The notes under the pieces were generated by a model, which was not told where the DNA came from, ran no database searches, and worked only from the letters and a program-made list of their open reading frames with translations. 64,000 nt of DNA, taken from positions 248,001 through 312,000 of the forward strand of contig NZ_AMSI01000005.1 in NCBI RefSeq assembly GCF_000300515.1. The letters run 5' to 3'. This DNA is from Nitratireductor indicus C115. GTDB taxonomy: Bacteria > Pseudomonadota > Alphaproteobacteria > Rhizobiales > Rhizobiaceae. The translations under genes were made by a program, and so were the position numbers. Positions 53,293 to 63,127 of this stretch are shown here, piece by piece (the stretch's first letter is position 1; the number at the start of each line of letters is the position of its first letter).

Positions 53293-54549
53293 ATGAATTG
53301 GTTGCTTGAGAGATTCGTTTCCCGACTGATCCGCAAAGGCACTCTGACCATCACCGATCCACAGGGTGCCACGAGCACTTTCGGGGATGGAACGGGAGAG
53401 CCGGTTCATATTGCGATCCGGACGCCCGGTGCCGAACGCGCGATTGCGCTTGATCCCATGCTGGCCGTGCCAGAGCGGTACATGGATGGCGAAGTCGATA
53501 TCCTCAAGGGAGACGTCCTCTCCTTTCTCCACCTGGCCTACACCAATATGGATGAGGTTCAGGGACAGGTATTCCTTCTGAAACTGGGCGAAGCACTGCG
53601 TTATCCGTTCCGCCGGCTTCAGCAATGGAACACGGCGACGCGCTCGAAGCGCAATGTCCACCGCCACTACGATCTTTCGGAGGATTTGTACCGCCTCTTT
53701 CTCGATGAAGACCTGCAATATTCCTGCGCCTATTTCGAGACGCCGGAAGTTCCGCTCGAAGAGGCCCAACGCGCCAAGAAACGGCACATCATGGCCAAGC
53801 TGGCCCTGGAGCCGGGGCAGAAAGTGCTCGATATCGGGTCTGGCTGGGGTGGGTTGGGCCTCGACATCGCCCGCCAGTTCGATGCCAATGTGCTTGGTGT
53901 GACACTTTCGGAAGAACAGCACAGGGTTTCAAATGCCCGGGCAAAGGAGCAGAAGCTTTCCGAACGGGCACGCTTCGAGATTGCCGATTACCGCTCGCTG
54001 AAAGGGCCTTTCGACCGGATCGTTTCGGTCGGCATGTTCGAGCATGTGGGCATCAATCACTACCGCACCTACTTCAACCAGTGTGCCCGGCTGCTCGCCG
54101 ATGACGGCGTCATGCTTCTTCACACGATCGGCCGCTCGACCGGCCCGTCCGTCACCAACGCTTTCATCCGAAAATATATCTTCCCCGGGGGCTATATCCC
54201 GTCGCTTTCCGAGATGACGCCGGCAATCGAGAAGTCCGGACTCATCATCACCGATGTGGAAATCCTGCGGTTGCACTATGCCGAAACGCTGAAGCACTGG
54301 CAGGCGCGTTTCCAGAAGAACCGGGCCAAGGCCGTCGAGATCTATGACGAGCGCTTTGCCCGGATGTGGGAATTTTACCTGGCCGGATCCGAAGCCTCCT
54401 TCCGCTGGCAGGAAATGGTGGTCTTCCAGATCCAGCTCACCAAGAAACGCGAGACCCTGCCCATGACCCGGGGCTATATCGGCGAGACAGAACGGCGCCT
54501 TGCGCCTGCGTCGCGCCGCCCGGGCAAATTCACCGAAGCTGCCGAATAG
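53293..54549 (+). CDS. Cyclopropane-fatty-acyl-phospholipid synthase family methyltransferase
   Basis: SAM-dependent methyltransferase of the CfaS family, 418 aa. An N-terminal lipid-binding domain (about 1-120, with YMDGEVDILKGD) precedes the methyltransferase: NVHRHYDLSEDLYRLFLDEDLQYSCAYF, SAM motif VLDIGSGWGGLGLDIA, then SVGMFEHVGINHYRTYF and FIRKYIFPGGYIPSLSEM. These are the classic CfaS blocks, whose role is to add a methylene to unsaturated acyl chains in the membrane. A C-terminal tail (RRLAPASRRPGK) is extra. It is likely controlled by its own promoter in the 284-base region upstream. Confidence 0.93.
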   Translation: MNWLLERFVSRLIRKGTLTITDPQGATSTFGDGTGEPVHIAIRTPGAERAIALDPMLAVPERYMDGEVDILKGDVLSFLHLAYTNMDEVQGQVFLLKLGEALRYPFRRLQQWNTATRSKRNVHRHYDLSEDLYRLFLDEDLQYSCAYFETPEVPLEEAQRAKKRHIMAKLALEPGQKVLDIGSGWGGLGLDIARQFDANVLGVTLSEEQHRVSNARAKEQKLSERARFEIADYRSLKGPFDRIVSVGMFEHVGINHYRTYFNQCARLLADDGVMLLHTIGRSTGPSVTNAFIRKYIFPGGYIPSLSEMTPAIEKSGLIITDVEILRLHYAETLKHWQARFQKNRAKAVEIYDERFARMWEFYLAGSEASFRWQEMVVFQIQLTKKRETLPMTRGYIGETERRLAPASRRPGKFTEAAE

Positions 54550-54811
54550 GAATATAATCGCTGACTGGGGGTGATTCGTTGTCAAGCGGATCATCCCGTG
54601 ACGCCCTCATTTTTAGCGGCTGTGGCTTTCGTGCGGTGAATTGAAGTGGATAGCGGGGTAATCCCGCCCACAACGATCTTTTTCCTGCGCACTGGCTGCA
54701 GAAACGTTACGACTGGGCGGGGGTGCCAGGACCGATCATGTTTTCTAGTTGTCCGGGCGCATTTTAGGGAACAGGCCGTCATTGACGGCCCGGACAACGG
54801 ATCGCAAGGGA

Positions 54812-56302
54812 ATGGCAGAGGCAGCCCGCAAGCTCGAAACCGCAGAAACACAGCTCTATCGCGAGGCGCCCAACAATATCGAGGCGGAGCAGGCGCTGCT
54901 GGGGGCTATCCTGGTCAACAATGACGCGCTCTACCGCGTTTCCGACTTTCTCAAGCCCGTGCACTTCTTCGAGCCGCTGCACCGCAAGATCTTCGAGGTG
55001 GCGGGCGAACTGATCCGCATGGGCAAGACGGCCAATCCCGTCACGATCAAGACGTTCCTGCCCGCTGACGACAAGGTGGGCGAGCTTACCGTCGCACAAT
55101 ATCTGGCCCGTCTGGCTGCAGAAGCCGTCACCATCATCAATGCTGCCGATTATGGCCGCGCCATCTACGATCTTGCCATTCGCCGCGCGCTCATTACCGT
55201 TGGCGAAGACATGGTCAACATCGCCTATGACGCTCCGGTGGACATGGCTCCGCAGCAGCAGATCGAGGATGCGGAACGGCGGCTGTTCGAACTGGCCGAA
55301 ACCGGCCGCTACGATGGCGGCTTCGAGAGCTTTGCCGACGCCACCAAGGTGGCCGTGGACATGGCCAATGCGGCCTTCATGCGCGAGGGCCATCTTTCGG
55401 GCGTCTCGACGGGCTTGCGCGATCTCGACAAGCGCATGGGTGGTCTGCAGCCTTCGGACCTTATCATCCTCGCCGGTCGCCCGGGCATGGGCAAGACATC
55501 GCTCGCCACCAATATCGCCTTCAACATCGCCAATGCCTATGAGCCCGCACAGCAGGCGGATGGCTCCTATGCGGCGGCCAATGGCGGCGTCGTCGGCTTC
55601 TTCTCGCTCGAAATGTCGTCCGAGCAGCTCGCGACGCGTATCATTTCCGAGCAGACGGAAATCCCCTCTTCCAAGATCAGGCGCGGTGAAATCACCGAGG
55701 CCGATTTCGAAAAGCTGGTCGCCTGCGCACAGACCATGCAGGACCGACCCCTCTATATCGACGCCACCGGCGGTATCTCCATCGCCCAGCTTTCCGCCCG
55801 CGCCCGGCGCCTGAAGCGTCAGCGCGGCCTCGACGTGATGGTGATCGACTATGTGCAGCTGATGCAGGGTTCCTCGGCGAAATCGGCCCAGAACCGCGTG
55901 CAGGAAATCACCGAGATCACGACGGGCCTGAAGGCGCTAGCCAAGGAGCTCTCCACACCGATCATCGCGCTCTCCCAGCTTTCGCGCCAGGTGGAAAACC
56001 GCGACGACAAGCGCCCCCAGCTTTCCGACCTTCGCGAATCCGGCTCCATCGAGCAGGACGCCGACGTGGTTCTTTTCGTCTATCGCGATGAGTACTATCT
56101 CAAGAACAAGGAGCCGAAGCCCGGCACCGAGGAATACATCAAGTGGGAAGCCGAAATGAACGAGGCGCGCGGCAAGGCTGAAGTCATCATCGCCAAGCAG
56201 CGTCACGGCCCCACCGGAACTGTGGGGCTCGGCTTCCAGGGTGAGTTCACCCGCTTTTACGACCTTGCCGAAGAAGACCGGCTGCCCGAACGTTTCGAGT
56301 GA
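54812..56302 (+). CDS. dnaB: Replicative DNA helicase
   Basis: Hexameric fork helicase of 496 aa. An N-terminal domain (PNNIEAEQALLGAILVNNDALYRV) binds the primase. The RecA-like domain has Walker A GRPGMGKTS (about 235), GFFSLEMSSEQLATRIISE, the Walker B VMVIDYVQLMQGS and ALSQLSRQVENRDDKRPQLSDLRESGSIEQDADVVLFVYRDEYY. The ATG at 54812 follows AAGGGA; the open frame begins at 54749. It overlaps alr by 4 bases, a common rhizobial order. Confidence 0.97.
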   Translation: MAEAARKLETAETQLYREAPNNIEAEQALLGAILVNNDALYRVSDFLKPVHFFEPLHRKIFEVAGELIRMGKTANPVTIKTFLPADDKVGELTVAQYLARLAAEAVTIINAADYGRAIYDLAIRRALITVGEDMVNIAYDAPVDMAPQQQIEDAERRLFELAETGRYDGGFESFADATKVAVDMANAAFMREGHLSGVSTGLRDLDKRMGGLQPSDLIILAGRPGMGKTSLATNIAFNIANAYEPAQQADGSYAAANGGVVGFFSLEMSSEQLATRIISEQTEIPSSKIRRGEITEADFEKLVACAQTMQDRPLYIDATGGISIAQLSARARRLKRQRGLDVMVIDYVQLMQGSSAKSAQNRVQEITEITTGLKALAKELSTPIIALSQLSRQVENRDDKRPQLSDLRESGSIEQDADVVLFVYRDEYYLKNKEPKPGTEEYIKWEAEMNEARGKAEVIIAKQRHGPTGTVGLGFQGEFTRFYDLAEEDRLPERFE

Positions 56303-57486
56303 CACACGTGACCACGACCATCCATACCATGACCACCGGCGCCGACCCGCGGGTCGCGGGTGCGCGACTGACCATCGACCTCGACGCGCTTGTGTCGAAT
56401 TATCGCCTTCTCGCCGAACGCTCCGCCCCCGCGGAGGCTTCCGCGGTCGTCAAGGCCGACGCCTACGGCCTGGGTGCTGAACAGGTGGTGCGTGCTCTCG
56501 CCGGAGCGGGCTGCCGCCGTTTCTTCGTGGCGCTGCCGGAAGAAGGGCTTGCGGTTCGCCGTGCCGCGCCCGAGGCCGAAATCTACGTCTTCAACGGGCT
56601 TTTCACGCCCGAGGCCGCCGCCTTCTATCACGAAGGCCGGCTTTTGCCTGTCCTCAACTCGCAGGCCGATCTTGCGATATGGGAGGCGCATGGCTGGGAC
56701 GATGGCGATACGCCCCGCCCCTGCGCGGTTCATGTGGAAACGGGTATGAACCGCCTCGGCCTCACGCCTGAACGCGCCCGCATTCTCGCACAGGAAAACG
56801 CCCTGACAGGTGCGCTCAGCCCGCGCCTCATCATCAGCCACCTGTCCTGCGGCGACGATCCCACACATCCGATGAACCAGCGGCAACTTGAATCCTTTCA
56901 GGAACTTGCGGCGCTTTTCCCAGACGCTGAATCAAGTCTCGCGAACTCAGCCGGCGTGTTCCTCGGCGGTCCCTTCCTGCAAGACACCACACGGCCGGGC
57001 ATTGCCCTTTACGGCGGCGCGCCCGTGGGCGGCGTCGCCAACCCGATGCGCGCCGTGGCGACCGCCGAAACCCGCATCGCGCAAATTCGCCATGTACCGG
57101 CCGGCCAGTCGGTCAGCTACGGCGCGACGCCCGTTGTGCGCGACACGCTGGTTGCCGTTGCCTCTACCGGCTATGCGGATGGCTATCACCGCTCCGGCTC
57201 CGGAGCAGGCGTGCCGTTGCGCCATGCAGAGCTCGAGGGCGCGCATGGCTTCATCGGCGGGCACCGCGTGCCGGTCATCGGGCGCATCACCATGGACCTG
57301 ACGCTGTTCGAGGTCACAGCGCTTGGAGCGGAAGGCGTGAAGGTGGGCGACTTCATCGAACTGTTCGGCCCCAACATGCCGGTCGACGAGGTGGCGAAGG
57401 CCACCGGAACGATCTCCTATGAGATTCTCACCTCGATCGGCCGTCGTTACGAGCGGCATTATATCGGTGGCGAGGCCGATATCTGA
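56299..57486 (+). CDS. alr: Alanine racemase
   Basis: PLP enzyme making D-alanine for peptidoglycan, 395 aa counting from GTG at 56299. The PLP lysine is K52 in VVKADAYGLGA, and the catalytic Tyr is in VSYGATP (about 275). Fold blocks: HVETGMNRLGL, RPGIALYGG, GRITMDLTLFEV and SYEILTSIGRRYERHYI. GTG overlaps the dnaB stop; an ATG at 56329 is an equally possible start and would drop ten residues. The stop overlaps radA by one base. Confidence 0.95.
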   Translation: MTHVTTTIHTMTTGADPRVAGARLTIDLDALVSNYRLLAERSAPAEASAVVKADAYGLGAEQVVRALAGAGCRRFFVALPEEGLAVRRAAPEAEIYVFNGLFTPEAAAFYHEGRLLPVLNSQADLAIWEAHGWDDGDTPRPCAVHVETGMNRLGLTPERARILAQENALTGALSPRLIISHLSCGDDPTHPMNQRQLESFQELAALFPDAESSLANSAGVFLGGPFLQDTTRPGIALYGGAPVGGVANPMRAVATAETRIAQIRHVPAGQSVSYGATPVVRDTLVAVASTGYADGYHRSGSGAGVPLRHAELEGAHGFIGGHRVPVIGRITMDLTLFEVTALGAEGVKVGDFIELFGPNMPVDEVAKATGTISYEILTSIGRRYERHYIGGEADI

Positions 57487-58871
57487 TGGCGCGGACACGC
57501 GTTCAGTTCATCTGTCAGAATTGCGGCACGGTACATGCGCGCTGGGCCGGCAAATGCGACGGCTGCGGGGCATGGAACACGCTGATCGAGGAAGGCACGT
57601 CCTCGGGCATCGGCTCGGGGCCGCAGGCTGCACGCAAGGCCCGCAAGGGGCGCGCCGTGGCACTGACCACGCTTTCCGGCGAGATCGAGGATGCGCCGCG
57701 CATCATGACCGGGATCAGCGAACTGGACCGGGTGACGGGCGGCGGGTTCGTGCGTGGATCGGCCCTTCTGGTGGGCGGCGATCCGGGGATCGGAAAATCG
57801 ACGCTTCTCACACAGGCCGCCGCCGCCCTTACCGAGCGCGGCCATCGCATCGTCTATGTGTCGGGTGAAGAGGCCGTGGCGCAGATACGCCTGCGCGCGC
57901 AGCGCCTCGGTGTCGCGCATCACCCGGTGGAGCTGGCCGCCGAGACCAATGTCGAGGACATTCTTGCGACCATCGAGGACGGCAAGCGACCGGACTTGGT
58001 TATACTCGATTCCATCCAGACGCTGTGGACGGATCTCGCCGATTCGGCGCCCGGCACAGTCACACAGGTGCGCGCCGCTGCCCAGGCGATGATCCGCTAT
58101 GCCAAATCCACAGGTGCTGCCGTCGTTCTGGTGGGCCATGTCACCAAGGAAGGCCAGATCGCAGGCCCTCGCGTGGTGGAACACATGGTCGACGGTGTTC
58201 TCTATTTCGAGGGCGAAGGCGGGCATCACTACCGCATCCTGCGCACGGTGAAGAACCGATTCGGCCCCACCGACGAGATCGGCGTGTTCGAGATGGGCGA
58301 CATGGGCCTGCGGGAAGTTTCCAATCCGTCCGAACTCTTTCTCGGCGAGCGCAGCGCCAAGGCACCCGGCGCTGCCGTCTTTGCCGGCATCGAGGGAACG
58401 AGGCCGGTTCTTGTGGAAATCCAGGCACTCGTTGCCCCCTCTCCTCTCGGCACGCCGCGCCGCGCGGTGGTCGGCTGGGATTCGGCCAGGCTTTCCATGG
58501 TGCTTGCCGTTCTGGAAGCCCATTGCGGCGTGCGTTTTGCAACGCATGACGTCTATCTGAACGTTGCCGGCGGGTACCGGATTTCCGAGCCGGCGGCCGA
58601 TCTTGCCGTTGCGGCAGCACTGGTCTCATCCATGACCGGGCTTGCCCTGCCAGCCGATTGCGTTTATTTCGGCGAAATCAGTCTTTCGGGTGCGGTGAGA
58701 CCTGTTGCGCATGCGGCGAACCGCCTGAAGGAAGCCGAGAAGCTCGGCTTCAAGCAGGCCGTTATGCCGCCAGGCAATGAAGACGGTTCCGGTGCCATCG
58801 GGGCACGCACCGTGCGTCCGGAGGCTCTGGCCGATCTTGTTGCCCGCATCGCGGGCTCCAAAGCGGCCTGA
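57486..58871 (+). CDS. radA: DNA repair protein RadA
   Basis: RecA-like branch-migration helicase for recombination repair, 461 aa. The N-terminal C4 zinc finger uses C10, C13, C24 and C27 (QNCGTVHARWAGKCDGC). Walker A is GGDPGIGKST at about 99-108, the RadA-specific VKNRFGPTDE (KNRFG motif) follows at about 258, and the Lon-like C-terminal domain has VAPSPLGTPRR and LNVAGGYRISEPAADLAVA. The ATG overlaps the alr stop by one base. Length and motifs are normal. Confidence 0.96.
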   Translation: MARTRVQFICQNCGTVHARWAGKCDGCGAWNTLIEEGTSSGIGSGPQAARKARKGRAVALTTLSGEIEDAPRIMTGISELDRVTGGGFVRGSALLVGGDPGIGKSTLLTQAAAALTERGHRIVYVSGEEAVAQIRLRAQRLGVAHHPVELAAETNVEDILATIEDGKRPDLVILDSIQTLWTDLADSAPGTVTQVRAAAQAMIRYAKSTGAAVVLVGHVTKEGQIAGPRVVEHMVDGVLYFEGEGGHHYRILRTVKNRFGPTDEIGVFEMGDMGLREVSNPSELFLGERSAKAPGAAVFAGIEGTRPVLVEIQALVAPSPLGTPRRAVVGWDSARLSMVLAVLEAHCGVRFATHDVYLNVAGGYRISEPAADLAVAAALVSSMTGLALPADCVYFGEISLSGAVRPVAHAANRLKEAEKLGFKQAVMPPGNEDGSGAIGARTVRPEALADLVARIAGSKAA

Positions 58872-58978
58872 ACGATATGAATTGACGACGCAATTGATGA
58901 ATTGGCGACACAGTGGCCCGGAAGCGATGAGACTGATCTTGCGGGGGCATTTCAACTGCCAGAGGAGTAGGGGTTACA

Positions 58979-59518
58979 ATGCCCATCACGCTGCTTGACG
59001 GAGTCCTCGTCGGCTTCACGCTCGTATCGGCCATGCTGGCGATGGTGCGCGGCTTTTCGCGCGAGGTTCTTTCCATCGCATCCTGGGTGGCGGCGGCTGC
59101 CGCTGCCTACTTCTTTCACCCTCTGGTGCTTCCCTATGTGAAGCCCTATATCAGCAATGACATGCTGGCGGTCGCAGCAGCAGCGGCGGCGGTGTTCTTC
59201 GTGGCGCTGATCGTGGTTACGGTCATCACCATGAAGGTTGCCGATTTCATCATCGATTCGCGCGTCGGCGCGCTCGACCGCACCCTGGGCTTTCTCTACG
59301 GTGCTGCGCGCGGCGTGGTCGTCGTGGCAGTGGCCCTGCTCTTCCTGAACTGGCTCCTCGGCTCGCAGCCGCCGAGCTGGATCACGGAAGCCAAATCGCG
59401 GCCGCTTCTCGATGGGGTCGGCCAGTGGATACAGTCGCTGTTGCCGGACGATCCGGAGAACTCGATTTTCGACCGCCTTTCCGAAGGCACGTCGAATGAC
59501 GGCGAAACGAGCAACTGA
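58979..59518 (+). CDS. cvpA: CvpA family membrane protein
   Basis: Inner-membrane protein of 179 aa with four hydrophobic segments and the family start ITLLDGVLVGFTLVSAMLAMVRGFSREVLSIASW. The C-terminus is hydrophilic (DPENSIFDRLSEGTSNDGE). The family is required for colicin V production and envelope robustness in E. coli, and it almost always sits beside purF, as it does here with 127 bases between. AGGAGTAGGGG precedes ATG. Its molecular activity is not known. Confidence 0.92.
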   Translation: MPITLLDGVLVGFTLVSAMLAMVRGFSREVLSIASWVAAAAAAYFFHPLVLPYVKPYISNDMLAVAAAAAAVFFVALIVVTVITMKVADFIIDSRVGALDRTLGFLYGAARGVVVVAVALLFLNWLLGSQPPSWITEAKSRPLLDGVGQWIQSLLPDDPENSIFDRLSEGTSNDGETSN

Positions 59519-59645
59519 CGGTCCTCGCGGCCGTCTTTCGCGTTACAGGGCACTCTCTTTGAGACCGGGACAAGCTACTGTAAAGTGTTGAAGCGCATCA
59601 CGTTTTGCGGCGACGGCCGCACGGTGCGGAGAAAGGGCGGCCAAA

Positions 59646-61121
59646 ATGGTGCAGGTAGATGATTTGCCCCTCGCGGGCGAAGCCGACGATCATTTCCATG
59701 ACGAATGCGGCGTTTTCGGCATTTTCGGCCGAACGGACGCATCGGCGATCGTCACGCTGGGGCTGCATGCCTTGCAGCACCGCGGGCAGGAAGCAGCAGG
59801 CATCGTCTCCTTCGATGGCAGTCAGTTCCATGTCGAGCGCCATATCGGCCTGATCGGCGATACCTTCACCAAGCAGTCCGTGCTCGATCGCCTTCAGGGC
59901 AGCCGGGCCATCGGCCATACACGCTATTCCACGACGGGCGGCGCGGGCCTGCGCAATGTGCAGCCCTTTTTCGCGGAACTTTCCGAAGGTGGACTTGCCA
60001 TTGCCCATAACGGCAACATCACCAACGCGATGACCGTGCAACGCGCCTTGCAGAAACAGGGCGCCATCTTCTCCTCCACCTCCGATACAGAAACCGTTCT
60101 GCATCTGGTCGCCACCAGCAAGGGGCGCGACACAAATGCCCGTTTCATCGACGCGCTGCGCCAGATCGAAGGGGCCTTCTCCATCGTCGCGCTGACCTCG
60201 AAGAAGATGATCGGCTGCCGCGATCCGCTGGGCATACGCCCGCTCGTGCTCGGCGATCTCGACGGGGCCTATATCCTGTCTTCCGAGACCTGCGCCCTCG
60301 ACATCATCGGCGCCCGCTACGTGCGCGACGTCAAGCCCGGTGAAATGGTAGTCGTCACCGAAGACGGGCTCGAGAGCTCGTTTCCCTTCGAGATCAAGCA
60401 GGAGCCGCGTTTCTGCATCTTCGAATATGTCTATTTCGCCCGTCCCGATTCCTCCGTCGAAGGGCGAAATGTCTATGAGGTTCGCAAGGAGATCGGCGCT
60501 GAGCTTGCCCGCGAGATGCCCGTCGAGGCCGACATCGTGGTTCCTGTTCCCGATTCGGGTACGCCGGCGGCCATCGGTTACGCACAGGCGGCAAACCTGC
60601 CCTTCGAGCTCGGCATTATCCGCAACCACTATGTGGGCCGCACCTTCATCCAGCCGACGGATTCGATCCGTCACATGGGCGTGAAGCTCAAGCACAACGC
60701 CAATCGCCGCTTCATCGAGGGCAAGCGCGTGGTGCTGGTGGACGATTCCATCGTTCGTGGAACCACAAGCCAGAAGATCGTGCAGATGGTGCGCGATGCG
60801 GGTGCAGCAGAAGTGCATATGCGCATTGCCTCCCCGCCCACGCGCGCGCCCTGTTTCTATGGCGTCGACACACCGGAAGCGGCGAAGCTGCTTGCTTCGC
60901 GCATGACAATCGAGGAAATGGCGGAGTTCATCCGCGTCGATTCGCTTGCCTTTCTCTCAATCGACGGCCTCTATCGCGCCGTCGGCGAGGCGAAGCGCAA
61001 CACCAACCAGCCGCAATATTGCGACGCCTGCTTCACGCAGGACTATCCGACGCGGCTGACGGACCATGAAGGCGCCGACAATGTGCGCACCCTTTCCCTT
61101 CTTGCTGCAGGCGGACAATGA
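59646..61121 (+). CDS. purF: Amidophosphoribosyltransferase
   Basis: First committed step of purine synthesis: PRPP plus glutamine gives phosphoribosylamine. Length 491 aa. The N-terminal propeptide of about 20 residues precedes C21 (HDECGVFGIFG), the glutaminase nucleophile. GLHALQHRGQEAAGI and VGHTRYSTTG mark the Ntn domain, and VVLVDDSIVRGTTS the PRPP site (about 370). No Fe-S ligands are claimed. It overlaps the following SDR by 4 bases (ATGA). Confidence 0.97.
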   Translation: MVQVDDLPLAGEADDHFHDECGVFGIFGRTDASAIVTLGLHALQHRGQEAAGIVSFDGSQFHVERHIGLIGDTFTKQSVLDRLQGSRAIGHTRYSTTGGAGLRNVQPFFAELSEGGLAIAHNGNITNAMTVQRALQKQGAIFSSTSDTETVLHLVATSKGRDTNARFIDALRQIEGAFSIVALTSKKMIGCRDPLGIRPLVLGDLDGAYILSSETCALDIIGARYVRDVKPGEMVVVTEDGLESSFPFEIKQEPRFCIFEYVYFARPDSSVEGRNVYEVRKEIGAELAREMPVEADIVVPVPDSGTPAAIGYAQAANLPFELGIIRNHYVGRTFIQPTDSIRHMGVKLKHNANRRFIEGKRVVLVDDSIVRGTTSQKIVQMVRDAGAAEVHMRIASPPTRAPCFYGVDTPEAAKLLASRMTIEEMAEFIRVDSLAFLSIDGLYRAVGEAKRNTNQPQYCDACFTQDYPTRLTDHEGADNVRTLSLLAAGGQ

Positions 61122-61867
61122 CGGACAGGAAACCAGATCTGAAGGGCCGGCTCGCGCTGGTCACCGGCGCTTCGCGCGGTATCGGCTATTTTCTTGCCAA
61201 GGAGCTGGCGGCAGCCGGCGCTCACGTGATTGCGGTTGCGCGAACTGTCGGAGGCCTCGAAGAACTCGATGACGAGATCAAGGCGCTGGGCGGCGAGGCA
61301 ACGCTCGTGCCGCTCGACCTGACGGACATGGCCGGGATCGACCGTATAGGCGGTGCGATCCACGAACGTTGGGGCAAGCTCGACATCATGGTGGCCAATG
61401 CCGGCATGCTGGGCGTCATCTCGCCGATAGGCCATGTCGAGGCGAAGGTGTTCGAGAAGGTGATGACGGTGAACGTCACCTCCACCTGGCGGTTGATTCG
61501 TGCGGTGGATCCACTGCTGCGGGCCTCGGATGCGGGGCGCGCCATCCTTCTGTCTTCAGGGGCAGCCCATTCGGCACGCGCATTCTGGGGGCCCTATGCG
61601 GCCTCCAAGGCCGCCGTGGAAGCCCTTGCACGCTCATGGGCGGATGAAACCAAGAACATGCCGCTGCGCGTCAATTCGGTTAATCCGGGCGCGACGCGCA
61701 CGGCAATGCGGGCGCTCGCCATGCCTGGCGAAGACCCTGAGACACTTCCCCATCCTTCCGAAGTTGCAGCGGCAATCCTGCCTCTGGCAAGTCCGGAACT
61801 CACCGAAACCGGGCTTATTCTCGACGTGCCGAAAGGGTGTTTCACCCGCTACCAGATGCCTGCCTAG
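61118..61867 (+). CDS. Short-chain dehydrogenase/reductase
   Basis: NAD(P)-dependent SDR of 249 aa. Cofactor motif TGASRGIGYFLAK is at about 15-27, NAGMLG is at about 90, and the catalytic Ser, Tyr and Lys are in LSSGAAHS and YAASKAA. The ending FTRYQMPA is unusual for the family. Coupled to purF by an ATGA overlap, a combination often seen in Rhizobiales, though a purine role has not been shown. Substrate unknown. The stop TAG lies at the edge of repeat copy D. Confidence 0.88.
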   Translation: MTDRKPDLKGRLALVTGASRGIGYFLAKELAAAGAHVIAVARTVGGLEELDDEIKALGGEATLVPLDLTDMAGIDRIGGAIHERWGKLDIMVANAGMLGVISPIGHVEAKVFEKVMTVNVTSTWRLIRAVDPLLRASDAGRAILLSSGAAHSARAFWGPYAASKAAVEALARSWADETKNMPLRVNSVNPGATRTAMRALAMPGEDPETLPHPSEVAAAILPLASPELTETGLILDVPKGCFTRYQMPA

Positions 61868-61976
61868 AGCACGGGCGTCCTTCTGGACGCATAATGGACG
61901 CTCCATCTTATGCTTTTCCGCATTCATGCGGACGGTCAGGTTCGACCACCTGACTGCAAAATGCTCTGGAGCGCCG
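61866..61976. repeat. Mosaic palindromic intergenic repeat, copy D
   Basis: Bounded by TAGAGCA at the left and TGCTCTGGA at the right. It has GCGTCC/GGACGC at 61874-61891, then ATGGACGCTCC, then the second-half block TTTTCCGCATTCATGCGGACGGTCAGG with CCACCTGACTGCAAAATGCTCT. So it joins a different first half to the same second half as copy B, a mosaic. Confidence 0.78.
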
Positions 61977-62186
61977 TGCACCAATCCTAAAACGGCGTGG
62001 GCAATTGACGTTCACGCCGCATCCGGTACCTTTCACGCAGCAGCGGCTGAGGAGGCCGCGCTCCAGGGGGGATACGGCATGGGTTTGGCAAGGCGCCGTC
62101 CGTTTGAGTAAAGCCCATACGTAGATGCAAGACTGCTTGCGCGGACGGCCATTGCGGGCGCCTGCGGAGCCACTGGGAGACGCGGC
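61868..62186. other. Intergenic region with repeat copy D
   Basis: Apart from copy D at 61866-61976, the remaining ~210 bases hold no convincing gene. It must contain the promoter for the acyltransferase gene at 62187. Confidence 0.45.
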
Positions 62187-62855
62187 ATGATTCTGGCGTT
62201 CGAGATCGTTCTGGCGATCGTGGTGATCTGGGCCGGCATGGCCCTCACCGTCCAGTACCGGCGAGACCTCAATTTCCATCAGGCAGCGCTCTATGCGCCA
62301 CTGAAGCTTCTTTTTCGGATCAGCGACCGTGAGGTCACCGAAGCGCGCAAGGCCCAGCCTCCCGTCATCTACGCGGTGTGGCATCAGTCCAAGCTCGACC
62401 CGGCCGTGATGCTGTCTCTCCTCCCCGACGACACGCTCCATATTCTGGATGAAGCCTCTGCCCGCTCGCATATGATCGAGCCGTGGCGGGCGCTCGGCCG
62501 CACGATCACCTTCAATGCGCACCATGTTTTCGTGAGCCGCCGTCTGGTTCAGCGCCTGAAAGCCAAGGGGCGTCTATGCGTTTATCTGCCCAACGACCCC
62601 GAACCTGACGTCAAGGAATTTCGCCTCTTCCGCGCCGTTGCGCGCATTGCACTCAAGGCCGAGGCTCAGGTTGTTCCGGTTTTCCTGTCGCGCGGAGGCT
62701 TCCTGCCGGCACGGCGCGTCCACACACTCCCACCGATGACCATCGCTCAGCTGATCGAGCGTTCAGGACAAGACGACATGCGCGCGTCGCAGGCCCTGTT
62801 CGGACGCATGATCGAAGCGCGCAACGATCAGACGCCGCAGAAAACCGACGACTAA
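62187..62855 (+). CDS. PlsC-type acyltransferase family protein
   Basis: Membrane-associated acyltransferase-like protein of 222 aa. One N-terminal hydrophobic segment (about 1-25) is followed by the acyltransferase motif I H-x4-D as WHQSKLDPAV (H66, D71) and a later motif with YLPNDPEPDVKEFR, in place of the usual FPEGTRS. It could act on lysophosphatidic acid or another lysolipid, but the changed motif III leaves substrate and activity open. It ends with a hydrophilic tail (NDQTPQKTDD). Confidence 0.82.
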   Translation: MILAFEIVLAIVVIWAGMALTVQYRRDLNFHQAALYAPLKLLFRISDREVTEARKAQPPVIYAVWHQSKLDPAVMLSLLPDDTLHILDEASARSHMIEPWRALGRTITFNAHHVFVSRRLVQRLKAKGRLCVYLPNDPEPDVKEFRLFRAVARIALKAEAQVVPVFLSRGGFLPARRVHTLPPMTIAQLIERSGQDDMRASQALFGRMIEARNDQTPQKTDD

Positions 62856-62861
62856 CGCATA

Positions 62862-62892
62862 TCTCCCGGAAGTGGGAACCGGTTCCGGGAGA
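62862..62892. terminator. Hairpin after acyltransferase gene
   Basis: Perfect 10-bp stem TCTCCCGGAA (62862-62871) with TTCCGGGAGA (62883-62892), just after the acyltransferase stop, which also contains the palindrome GGAACCGGTTCC in the middle. No T-run. Confidence 0.6.
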
Positions 62893-62950
62893 CATGGGTA
62901 ATATCTGCGACTTAATGCGTAGGAAGCGAATCTGAAAGATTGCGACATGC

Positions 62951-63117
62951 TTTAAAGCATTTTGCAGTCAGGTGGAATCACCTGACGTCTGCATAAATGC
63001 GGAAAAACAAAGAGATAGATCGGTTCAGGGTTTCCGTGAAACCCTGAACCGATCTAGAAAGCCATGCGTCCATCCGGACGCACATCCGGATACACAAAGG
63101 ATGCTCCAGAGCACCCC
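62951..63117. repeat. Mosaic palindromic repeat copy E plus a second element
   Basis: 62951-63057 is an inverted copy of the B type: AAAGCATTTTGCAGTCAGGTGGAATCACCTGACGTC at the left and the AGATCGGTTCAGGG ... CCTGAACCGATCT palindrome at the right. It is followed at once by a second element with GCGTCCATCCGGACGC (63067-63082) and an end CCAGAGCAC, the kind seen in copy D. The pair lies in the gap between the acyltransferase and pssA genes. Confidence 0.82.
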
Positions 63118-63127
63118 GGCGGAATGA

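Noticed and set aside
59598-60818. Minus-strand open frame opposite purF
   Set aside because: Antisense to a strongly conserved enzyme and without motif support.
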